Shown here in pieces: positions 1 through 5,304 of a stretch of 5,304 nucleotides of DNA; the first letter of the stretch is position 1; every line of letters begins with the position of its first letter. The notes below the pieces were generated by a model. It was given only the letters and a program-made list of their open reading frames with translations. It was not told the DNA's origin and did no database searches. This DNA is from Pseudomonadota bacterium (lineage in GTDB: Bacteria; Desulfobacterota; Syntrophia; Syntrophales; JADFWA01), in assembly GCA_015222855.1 (NCBI GenBank), contig JADFWA010000337.1:1-5304 (forward strand), written 5' to 3'. Position numbers and translations under genes: made by a program.

Positions 1-607
1 GATGAGACTTGAAGGCTTCATCTCCCATCGCTTCGATCGCCTTTTTGCTGATGATGAATCCACCGGCGTAGTCGGAGACCTTAGGAAAAAAGAGGAAAGA
101 AGAGAGCGGCTTTTCCAGAACGATCCTGACTGTATAGTCGTCCACCTTTTCGAATGTCATGCCGGTGTACTCACCGGAGTAAGCGGAACGCTTCGGATCT
201 GCCGATTTTCGCAGAGAATAGACAACGTCGTCAGTGGTCAGTTCATAGGCCTTTGTCCTGGGACCCGGGTGGAACATGACCCCCTTTCTGAGTTTAAATG
301 TCCAGACCTGCTTGCCGTCCACAATTTTTGGTTCAGGTATGGTTTCGGCGAGGTCCGGCTCGATCAAGGGAGCCCTGCCCGGTTTGTAACGGAGCAATCC
401 ATTGAAAATCATGTCCGCCATTATACGGGTCTGGGTCGCGGCGGCAAAATGGGGATCCAATGTGCCTGGCCTGGCCGCATCAAGAGCCATCCGCAAGACT
501 GCCGGTGACTCCCCCGCTTTTGCCGGAGCACACAGGATGCCAGCCACAAAGACACTTAACAAGATAGCCAACAGGATTTTTTTGCGTTTTATAACTTTTC
601 CCTCCAT
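1..607 (-). CDS. Peptide-type ABC transporter substrate-binding protein, N-terminal part (runs off left edge)
   Basis: The minus strand reads open for 202 codons from ATG at 607 to the window edge with no stop. The product starts with a basic n-region (KVIKRKK, residues 4-10), a hydrophobic core at about 11-27 and an AKA site at 29-31, so a Sec signal peptide cut before Gly32 is expected. Cys26 has a poor lipobox (GILC). The mature part matches the SBP_bac_5 family (DppA/OppA-like): LDPHF at 50-54, then MIFNGLL at 66-72, IEPDLAE at 82-88, WTFKLRKGVMFH at 102-113 and TTDDVVYSL at 124-132. In this family the protein captures peptides, or sometimes nickel, opines or sugars, in the periplasm and delivers them to an ABC permease. 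The ligand cannot be told from this part. About 60% of a usual 500-residue protein is missing. ATG607 has only a weak ribosome site (AGGGA at 619-623), and permease genes may lie further left. Confidence 0.88.
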   Translation of the reverse strand, partial: MEGKVIKRKKILLAILLSVFVAGILCAPAKAGESPAVLRMALDAARPGTLDPHFAAATQTRIMADMIFNGLLRYKPGRAPLIEPDLAETIPEPKIVDGKQVWTFKLRKGVMFHPGPRTKAYELTTDDVVYSLRKSADPKRSAYSGEYTGMTFEKVDDYTVRIVLEKPLSSFLFFPKVSDYAGGFIISKKAIEAMGDEAFKSH

Positions 608-646
608 TTCTTTCCCGATCCCTGACCGCTGTTAACCGTTATTAGT

Positions 647-675
647 TTGACATCAATGTTATAATACTTCATAAT
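647..675 (+). promoter_or_regulatory. Candidate sigma-70 promoter pointing to comEC
   Basis: TTGACA (647-652, perfect -35) is followed after 17 bases by CATAAT (670-675, five of six -10 bases). It points towards comEC, but the start codon lies about 280 bases downstream, past two hairpin elements. If used, the leader RNA would be long and structured. It overlaps the opposing candidate promoter, so the two could compete for polymerase. Expression has not been shown. Confidence 0.35.
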
Positions 676-689
676 TTAAATCCATTCAA
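661..689 (-). promoter_or_regulatory. Candidate sigma-70 promoter for the binding-protein gene
   Basis: On the minus strand TTGAAT (689-684) and TATTAT (666-661) are separated by 17 bases, a standard spacing. Four of six -35 bases and five of six -10 bases match consensus. Transcription would start near 654, giving a leader of about 45 bases before ATG607. Position and direction fit the binding-protein gene. The region is AT-rich, so a chance match is possible. Confidence 0.45.
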
Positions 690-770
690 AAAAACGTCAA
701 AACATCGTAACATTTTAGCTGTTTGAAAAAAGTAAGGATTATTATTGAAATCCACTCTAACTCCCCTTGC

Positions 771-803
771 CCCTCACCCTGACCCTCTCCCTGAGGGAGA
801 GGG
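771..803. repeat. CCCT hexamer tract with a perfect hairpin
   Basis: Four hexamers CCCTCA, CCCTGA, CCCTCT and CCCTGA run head to tail from 771 to 794. The last two form a hairpin with the following G-rich arm: CCCTCTCCC (783-791) pairs perfectly with GGGAGAGGG (795-803) around TGA. A second G-rich stretch (GGGAAAGGGGAG, 810-821) follows and could pair with the upstream C-rich bases near 761-770. From general experience this C/G-biased hairpin resembles intergenic repeats found in many copies in environmental bacterial genomes. Copy number cannot be seen here. No T-run follows it, so it is not a typical intrinsic terminator. Confidence 0.6.
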
Positions 804-833
804 AACTGTGGGAAAGGGGAGAACCTTATAATC

Positions 834-876
834 TCCCCCTTCCCCGCCTTCGCGGGGACAAGCTTTTAAAGGGGGA
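834..876. repeat. Nested inverted repeat, small palindromic element
   Basis: Outer arms TCCCCCT (834-840) and AGGGGGA (870-876) are perfect complements. Inside them TCCCCGC (841-847) pairs with GCGGGGA (852-858) around a CTTC loop. The two-tier shape and about 43-base size resemble REP-type or MITE-derived elements. No target-site duplication or transposase is visible. As RNA it would make a stable hairpin in any long comEC leader. Confidence 0.6.
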
Positions 877-930
877 ATGACAGAAGTGTTTGATTTCGAC
901 TTTTTACGAAGCCGTCAACTTTCATCCATT

Positions 931-958
931 ACCTTTAACCTTTTACCTTTAACCTTAT
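931..958. repeat. Four 7-bp tandem units directly before comEC
   Basis: The units are ACCTTTA, ACCTTTT, ACCTTTA and ACCTTAT, read in phase with no gaps, ending one base before ATG960. A 12-base word, ACCTTTAACCTT, therefore occurs exactly twice (931-942 and 945-956). The tract fills the place where the comEC ribosome site should be and supplies no purine-rich sequence on the coding strand. Confidence 0.75.
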
Positions 959-959
959 T

Positions 960-3452
960 ATGCAACGACCACTAATTCCTCTACTTATCTTCCTCATGGC
1001 GGGAATAACCGCTGGCAATCTTATCCGTATACCGGACCCGCCGGTGATGATATTCCTTTCAATTTCTCTTCTACTCCTCCTGGTTGCAACCGCCAAAGAG
1101 TGGAAAGCCTTTATCATGGGCAACCTTGCCATCTCTCTGTTTCTCCTCGGCATCCTGAACATAAACCTCTGTCTTTATCCGGATACCACACCGGCAAATA
1201 TATACAACTATACCGGCAAAGAAAAAGTCACGATCGAAGGCGTGATCTGCAAAAATCCTCTGGTATCACCCGACAGAACCAATCTGATCGTCGCGGCAAC
1301 CAAGATTATAAAGGATGGCGCAATAACTCCGGTCGAGGGGAAAATACTGCTCTCTGTCCGGAACGGCGGGCAATTGTACAAATACGGTGATCTGATAAGG
1401 GCCAAAACCAGGCTTAAGACACCGCACAACTTTAACAACCCCGGCGGTTTCGATTACGAAAGATACCTCAGATACAGGAGCATCCGTGTTCGCGGATTTA
1501 TAAATGGCCCTTCAGGCATTGTAGTCATCAGAGAAAACAGGGGAAACATACTCAAAATACAACTTGAAAAATTCAGAAGCGGACTTAGAAGCCTCATCGA
1601 AGAGAACTCGTCTTCTCCGGAAGGAAGAATCCTGCAGGCGTTGATCCTCGGAGAGAAGAAGGAAATCCCGAAAGATATTCTGGAAAAGTTTAACAAAGCA
1701 GGGATATCTCACGTCCTGGCAATATCCGGTCTCCATATCGGGATTATAGCATTCTTCTCCGTTCTTATTATCAGAAGCATCATGAAATCTTCCGAATATC
1801 TCCTTCTGAGATTCAATATTATCAAGGTCTCGGCCCTTTTTGCCTTCTTTCCGATAATTATTTATGCCTTCATTGCGGGTTTCGGCATCTCAACGGTGAG
1901 GGCCACAATAATGATCCTTGCCTTTCTGGTGGCGATACTTTGGGGAAAGGAGAGGGATCTGTTCAATATTTTAGCGCTTGCGGCATTCGTGATACTTGCC
2001 GTTTCTCCCGCATCCCTTTTCGATGTCTCCTTTCAGCTTTCCTTTACGGCGGTTGCTGCTATTCTCTTTATAGCGCCCAGTCTGACCTCGCTGATTCCGA
2101 AAGGAGCCCCGGATGAAACCGGCAAGAACAATCATTACCGGAAAACAATTCTCTTTATCATTGTATCACTCAGCGCCACACTCGGAACGGCCCCGCTGAT
2201 TGCTCTCTATTTCAACAGGATATCAACCGTTATCCTTATTTCAAATATCCTGATTATACCGATTATTGGCTTTATCGTCCTTCCGCTCGGCATGGCAATC
2301 ATCATAGCTGCACCAATATCAACTCCACTTGCCGTTATATTTACGAAAATTTCTTCATTCTTTGTCGGTATCTCTGTTTCTATCATAAATTTCCTGGCGG
2401 CGATGCCCCACTCATCCTTCCTTGTTACCACACCGACCCTGATGGAAATCATGGCCTATTATCTCCTGCTGATAACGACAGTGAAGTTGATAGACACCTG
2501 GAAGGGAGAATCAGCAAAGAAGACGGGTCTCAAAATCGCCTTCGCTCTTCTCATCCTGTTCTTTATCGCAGACGGAATATACCTTCACACAAAAGATACA
2601 AATACAGGGCATCTCAAGACAACATTCATAGACGTGGGACAGGGAAGCTCCACCCTTGTTGAATTTCCCGGGGGCACAAAGATGCTGGTCGACGGCGGGG
2701 GCTTCTACAGTAAAAGCTTTGATGTCGGAAGATATGTGGTTGCCCCGTTTTTATGGCATGAGAGGATAAAGAAGGTGGACATCGTCGTCCTTACACATCC
2801 CCAATCAGATCATTTAAACGGCCTGATATACATCCTGAAAAACTTTAACGTGAGGGAGGTCTGGTCAAACGGGGAAAGAGCGGACACCGAAACTTATAAA
2901 AAATTCATCAGGATAATAGAAGAAAAACATATAACCCACAGAATTGTCAGTCAGGGTACACCCGAAAAAAGAATCGGCGGGATTGGCATCAGGATATTGA
3001 ACCCGGGAAAACCGATTACAAAAGAGGACAGCTCTGCAAGATTCGATATCGTTAATAACAATTCCGTGGTCATGAAACTTACCTCCGGAAAGATAAACAC
3101 CCTTTTACCGGCAGATATATCGGAACCTGTCGAGACACGCCTTGCAAGAGATGGTATCGATCTCAAGAGCAATATTCTTATGGCTCCTCACCACGGAGGG
3201 TTTACATCAAGCACGTCCCCGTTTCTTGAAAAAGTTCGCCCTGAAATTGTAGTCTTTAGCTGCGGTGTGGATAATGTCTTTCGTGATCCCCATCCGGACG
3301 TATTGAAAAGATACAAAACCATCGGCTCAAGAATTTTCAGGACGGACAGGAACGGAGCGGTGACCATAATAACGGATGGCGAAAATATATTAACGCGGGT
3401 ATTTAAAAGAAGCAGTCTTTCACCGCAGAGAACGCCGAGTACGCAGAGATGA
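960..3452 (+). CDS. comEC: ComEC/Rec2 family DNA internalisation channel protein
   Basis: This is a full-length 830-residue inner-membrane protein of natural transformation, which carries single-stranded DNA into the cytoplasm. Domains in order: N-terminal membrane segments (about 5-73); a DUF4131 OB-like domain (about 85-190) with NPGGFDYERYL at 160-170; the polytopic Competence domain (about 220-510) with GLGHLLAISGLH-like AGISHVLAISGLHIG at 247-261 and GFGISTVRA at 307-315; and a metallo-beta-lactamase-like domain (about 552-810). The last has FIDVGQG (556-562), HPQSDH (613-618), an Asn-Asn-Ser motif near 700, LLPAD (715-719), APHHG (742-746) and DPHPD (776-780). This C-terminal domain is the proposed strand-degrading nuclease in the family. 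An in-frame stop at 936-938 with no start codon in between makes ATG960 the first possible start, and the N-terminus fits family members. No Shine-Dalgarno is visible. Its last ten codons lie in a 9-bp repeat. No other competence gene is in view, so actual transformability is not shown. Confidence 0.96.
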   Translation: MQRPLIPLLIFLMAGITAGNLIRIPDPPVMIFLSISLLLLLVATAKEWKAFIMGNLAISLFLLGILNINLCLYPDTTPANIYNYTGKEKVTIEGVICKNPLVSPDRTNLIVAATKIIKDGAITPVEGKILLSVRNGGQLYKYGDLIRAKTRLKTPHNFNNPGGFDYERYLRYRSIRVRGFINGPSGIVVIRENRGNILKIQLEKFRSGLRSLIEENSSSPEGRILQALILGEKKEIPKDILEKFNKAGISHVLAISGLHIGIIAFFSVLIIRSIMKSSEYLLLRFNIIKVSALFAFFPIIIYAFIAGFGISTVRATIMILAFLVAILWGKERDLFNILALAAFVILAVSPASLFDVSFQLSFTAVAAILFIAPSLTSLIPKGAPDETGKNNHYRKTILFIIVSLSATLGTAPLIALYFNRISTVILISNILIIPIIGFIVLPLGMAIIIAAPISTPLAVIFTKISSFFVGISVSIINFLAAMPHSSFLVTTPTLMEIMAYYLLLITTVKLIDTWKGESAKKTGLKIAFALLILFFIADGIYLHTKDTNTGHLKTTFIDVGQGSSTLVEFPGGTKMLVDGGGFYSKSFDVGRYVVAPFLWHERIKKVDIVVLTHPQSDHLNGLIYILKNFNVREVWSNGERADTETYKKFIRIIEEKHITHRIVSQGTPEKRIGGIGIRILNPGKPITKEDSSARFDIVNNNSVVMKLTSGKINTLLPADISEPVETRLARDGIDLKSNILMAPHHGGFTSSTSPFLEKVRPEIVVFSCGVDNVFRDPHPDVLKRYKTIGSRIFRTDRNGAVTIITDGENILTRVFKRSSLSPQRTPSTQR
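3422..3448. repeat. Three 9-bp tandem units inside the end of comEC
   Basis: The units are ACCGCAGAG (3422-3430), AACGCCGAG (3431-3439) and TACGCAGAG (3440-3448), with consensus (A/T)ACGCAGAG. They encode the final comEC residues as a three-residue rhythm (PQR, TPS, TQR), and the stop follows at 3450-3452. The sequence resembles a dispersed repeat of the CACCGCAGAGACGCAGAG type seen between genes in many environmental bacteria. That resemblance is from memory and was not checked by a search. Confidence 0.65.
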
Positions 3453-3456
3453 CAAC

Positions 3457-3552
3457 CGGTTTATTGGTTGAATTGGTTTCATTCCAACGGAACCGTTTGT
3501 TAGTAACTAACTGAACCAATAGAACTAATCAAACCAACAAAACCGTTTTTTT
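3457..3552. repeat. Imperfect palindrome with 9-bp periodic arms and a terminal T-run
   Basis: The left arm (3457-3479) contains CGGTTT, TTGGTT and an ATTGGTT-like word. The right arm (3523-3545) contains their complements AAACCG (3540-3545), AACCAA (3532-3537) and AACTAAT. The right half is phased in 9-bp units: GAACCAATA, GAACTAATC, AAACCAACA, AAACCGTTT (3513-3548). The centre has two perfect small inverted repeats, AACGG/CCGTT at 3486-3497 and GTTAGT/ACTAAC at 3499-3511. Seven T residues (3546-3552) follow the right arm, so the structure could terminate comEC transcripts. The stem is AU-rich and bulged, so it would be a weak terminator. Confidence 0.6.
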
Positions 3553-3621
3553 ATTTGTGTCTTTGGGCGTCTATTTTCTATTGCACTTAAGTGGGTTATA
3601 TGTTATCCGTCGCTGCTTAGA

Positions 3622-3648
3622 GTAATCCGTGTAATCTGCGAAATCTGT
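3622..3648. repeat. Three degenerate 9-bp tandem units upstream of hisS
   Basis: GTAATCCGT (3622-3630), GTAATCTGC (3631-3639) and GAAATCTGT (3640-3648) are phased exactly, then GGATTA follows. The consensus is GTAATCTGT. It resembles another dispersed intergenic repeat family (ATCTGTGTAATCTGCG-like) that I recall from many bacterial genomes. It differs in sequence from the 9-bp units at the end of comEC. No convincing hisS promoter was found between 3553 and 3687. Confidence 0.6.
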
Positions 3649-3687
3649 GGATTAAAAAGACGTGCAATTTAAAAAGGCCTGTAATTC

Positions 3688-4959
3688 ATGAAGATTATTA
3701 CTGCTGTCAAAGGGTTTAAAGATATATTGCCGGGAGAAACGGAGAAGTGGCAGTATGTCGAGGAGAAGGCCCGTGGAATATTTAAGGATTTCGGTCTCCG
3801 CGAAATAAAAGTCCCGATTCTTGAAAAGACGGAACTGTTCAGAAGGAGCATCGGAGAGACCACCGATATCGTCGAAAAGGAGATGTATACATTTCAAGAT
3901 ATTGGAGATGAGTACCTGGCACTTCGTCCCGAAGCGACGGCATCGGTTATACGGGCATATCTGCAACACAACATACATGCTACGGATCCCGTGGCAAAGC
4001 TCTTCACCATAGGCCCCATGTTCAGACGTGAAAGGCCCCAGAAGGGGAGATTCAGACAGTTTCACCAGATTAACGTGGAACTCATCGGCCTGGACGATCC
4101 CCGCGTGGATGCGGAACTCATACTCATGCTGATATCTTTCCTGAAAAGTGTCCGTCTCTCCGATCTGGGACTTGAGATCAATTCACTGGGATGTCCCGGA
4201 TGCCGACCATCATTTCGAAAGGCGATACTGGCTTTTCTTCAGGACAAAAAGGATGATCTCTGCAAGGACTGTCTCAGGCGTCTCGACACCAATCCACTTC
4301 GGGTCTTCGACTGCAAAGTGGAAGGCTGCGGAGAAATCATAATAGATGCACCCAAATTGCTCGATTATATCTGTTCCGAATGCCGTGATCATTTTGAAAA
4401 GGTCAAAGAATATCTTAAAGGCTTTGATATATCCTATGAAGTTAATACTAAAATGGTTCGAGGTCTTGATTATTACACCAGGACGGCCTTTGAAATTACT
4501 ACGGAATCACTGGGGGCACAAAATGCCATAGCGGGTGGAGGAAGATACGACAGGCTGATAAAGGAACTGGGTGGACCGGACATCCCCGGAATAGGTTTTG
4601 CGATCGGACTTGAGCGCCTGATTTCGATGCTGCCGATGAAAGACGAGGAGTTTATAACACATCCCCACCTTTTCATTGCCGCCCTCGGGGATGAAGCCCA
4701 GAAATTCGCCTATACCCTGTGCAACCGGCTCAGAATGCGGGGGATCAGAACGGAAATGGATTATTCCGGAAAGAGCCTTAAAAGCCAGATGAAGCGTTCA
4801 AATAAACTGAACAGCCATTACACCCTGATCCTTGGTGAAAGGGAAATAGAGGAAAAGAAGGCTGAATTGAGGAACATGAAAGAAGGAACGCAGGAAACCA
4901 TAAGTTTTGATAATATAGATAATATAGAAGAAACGATAATCGATATAGTGGAGAGGTAA
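3688..4959 (+). CDS. hisS: Histidyl-tRNA synthetase
   Basis: This is a complete 423-residue class II synthetase, the usual bacterial length, which attaches histidine to tRNA-His in the cytoplasm using ATP. The catalytic core is intact. Motif 1 lies at about 34-57. LRPEAT is at 79-84. Motif 2 is at about 106-126 with [10 protein letters not shown]. The HisRS-specific RGLDYYT is at 258-264, with Arg258 matching the catalytic arginine of the E. coli enzyme. AGGGRYD is at 282-288 and motif 3 ([11 protein letters not shown]) at 301-311. The anticodon-binding domain occupies about 327-423. The insertion between motifs 2 and 3 carries eight cysteines in four pairs (169/172, 192/195, 209/214, 229/232), suggesting metal binding. 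An in-frame stop at 3682-3684 leaves ATG3688 as the first start. The ribosome site is weak (AAAAAGG at 3671-3677). aspS follows after 7 bases. Confidence 0.98.
   Translation: MKIITAVKGFKDILPGETEKWQYVEEKARGIFKDFGLREIKVPILEKTELFRRSIGETTDIVEKEMYTFQDIGDEYLALRPEATASVIRAYLQHNIHATDPVAKLFTIGPMFRRERPQKGRFRQFHQINVELIGLDDPRVDAELILMLISFLKSVRLSDLGLEINSLGCPGCRPSFRKAILAFLQDKKDDLCKDCLRRLDTNPLRVFDCKVEGCGEIIIDAPKLLDYICSECRDHFEKVKEYLKGFDISYEVNTKMVRGLDYYTRTAFEITTESLGAQNAIAGGGRYDRLIKELGGPDIPGIGFAIGLERLISMLPMKDEEFITHPHLFIAALGDEAQKFAYTLCNRLRMRGIRTEMDYSGKSLKSQMKRSNKLNSHYTLILGEREIEEKKAELRNMKEGTQETISFDNIDNIEETIIDIVER
4950..4956 (+). promoter_or_regulatory. Ribosome binding site that fixes the aspS start
   Basis: GGAGAGG overlaps the last hisS codons and ends 10 bases before TTG4967. 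It is the only good Shine-Dalgarno match near the start of the aspS frame. No ATG or GTG is available there, so it supports TTG as the initiator. Its place inside hisS implies translational coupling of the two genes. Confidence 0.65.
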
Positions 4960-4966
4960 ACATATT

Positions 4967-5304
4967 TTGTCTGATTTTATAACCGTCAAGAAGAGAACGC
5001 ATTATTGCGGCGATCTCGGACCTTCCGATGCAGGAAAAGAAGTGGTCCTGATGGGATGGGTACACAGGAGAAGAGATCACGGGGGTGTGATATTTGTGGA
5101 CTTAAGGGATAGAGAGGGCCTGACACAGGTCGTTTTCAATCCTGAAGTAAGCCCTGAGTTTCACAAAAAGGCCCACAGGATAAGGAGTGAATTTGTCCTC
5201 GCGGTAAAGGGCAAGGTACGGCTCAGACCGGAAGGAATGGTAAATCCCGATTTAAAGACCGGTGAGATCGAAGTCATGGTCGACGAACTGGAGATATTCA
5301 ATGA
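4967..5304 (+). CDS. aspS: Aspartyl-tRNA synthetase, N-terminal part (runs off right edge)
   Basis: This frame is open to the window end, giving 112 codons of a protein normally near 590 residues. It covers the N-terminal OB-fold that binds the tRNA anticodon. Family hallmarks are RTHYCG at 10-15, [19 protein letters not shown] at 30-48, [11 protein letters not shown] at 50-60 and [11 protein letters not shown] at 93-103. The catalytic domain lies outside the window. The frame has a stop at 4946-4948 and no ATG or GTG before the conserved region, so TTG4967, set 10 bases after GGAGAGG, is the likely start. ATT4964 is less likely. His38 and Gly90 align with the residues tied to tRNA-Asn recognition in P. 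aeruginosa AspRS, where E. coli has Leu and Lys. The enzyme may therefore be non-discriminating, charging both tRNA-Asp and tRNA-Asn with aspartate. It should be co-transcribed with hisS. Confidence 0.95.
   Translation, partial: MSDFITVKKRTHYCGDLGPSDAGKEVVLMGWVHRRRDHGGVIFVDLRDREGLTQVVFNPEVSPEFHKKAHRIRSEFVLAVKGKVRLRPEGMVNPDLKTGEIEVMVDELEIFN

Larger units (their letters stand above)
608..959. other. Divergent intergenic region, promoter-like sites plus three repeat structures
   Basis: This 352-base gap separates the leftward binding-protein gene from rightward comEC. No credible coding sequence is present on either strand. Bases 608-720 are AT-rich and carry promoter-like hexamers. Bases about 760-880 are strongly C/G-biased and hold two hairpin-forming elements. 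Bases 931-958 are a 7-bp-unit tandem that ends one base before the comEC start codon. The stretch between about 690 and 760 shows nothing I can name. Confidence 0.8.

Noticed and set aside
2..508. Long plus-strand open frame of 168 codons at the left edge
   Set aside because: It lies antisense to the binding-protein gene, whose translation has a signal peptide and clear SBP_bac_5 motifs. The plus-strand product matches no family I recognise.
647..665. TTGACA with the perfect TATAAT at 660-665 as one promoter
   Set aside because: The gap is only 7 bases, far too short for sigma-70. The CATAAT at 670-675 gives the correct 17-base spacing.
760..880. CRISPR array or intrinsic terminator in the C/G-rich region
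   Set aside because: There are no regularly spaced identical repeats with unique spacers, and no T-run follows either hairpin.
3584..3593. Perfect 10-bp palindrome CACTTAAGTG as an operator
   Set aside because: A single 10-bp palindrome in AT-rich spacer is weak evidence. No adjacent promoter with good spacing was found and no regulator gene is nearby.
3652..4065. Minus-strand open frame of 137 codons
   Set aside because: It is antisense to the start of hisS, which is certain from its motifs. It has no recognisable domain.
4778..5080. Minus-strand open frame of 100 codons across the hisS-aspS junction
   Set aside because: It is antisense to two recognised synthetase genes and to their junction. 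Its composition reflects their complementary strand.
1..5304. A new multi-gene system (defence, mobile or biosynthetic)
   Set aside because: All four coding regions belong to well-known families and no uncharacterised gene or unexplained coding gap remains.

Overview
The window looks like chromosomal DNA of a Gram-negative bacterium, most likely from the Desulfobacterota (former Deltaproteobacteria) or a close relative. This is an inference from four things: the hisS-aspS tandem, the cysteine-rich form of the HisRS insertion, an AspRS of the Pseudomonas-like rather than E. coli-like type, and intergenic spacers filled with short periodic repeats of a kind common in that group. No rRNA, tRNA, CRISPR array, phage gene or transposase gene is visible.

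Layout. Bases 1-607 (minus strand) hold the N-terminal 202 codons of a secreted solute-binding protein of the oligopeptide/dipeptide ABC transporter family, which runs off the left edge. Bases 608-959 are a divergent intergenic region. It has a promoter-like cluster at 647-689 and then three different repeat structures: a CCCT hexamer tract with a hairpin, a nested GC-rich palindrome, and four 7-bp units that abut the next start codon. Bases 960-3452 (plus) encode a full-length ComEC/Rec2 DNA-uptake channel. Bases 3453-3687 are a second repeat-rich spacer, with an imperfect palindrome ending in a T-run and a 9-bp-period tandem. Bases 3688-4959 (plus) encode complete histidyl-tRNA synthetase. 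After 7 bases, aspartyl-tRNA synthetase (aspS) begins at a TTG codon at 4967 and runs off the right edge.

How the genes relate. hisS and aspS are almost certainly co-transcribed and charge tRNA-His and tRNA-Asp. The visible part of AspRS carries His38 and Gly90, which match the two positions linked to tRNA-Asn recognition in Pseudomonas aeruginosa AspRS. The organism may therefore make Asn-tRNA by the Asp-tRNA(Asn) amidation route. comEC is flanked by repeat tracts on both sides and shows no functional tie to its neighbours. The peptide-binding protein belongs to a separate leftward unit.

I do not see a new multi-gene system. The most unusual material is non-coding: at least five distinct degenerate repeat tracts with 6-, 7- or 9-bp periods fill the gaps. 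One of them forms the last codons of comEC.
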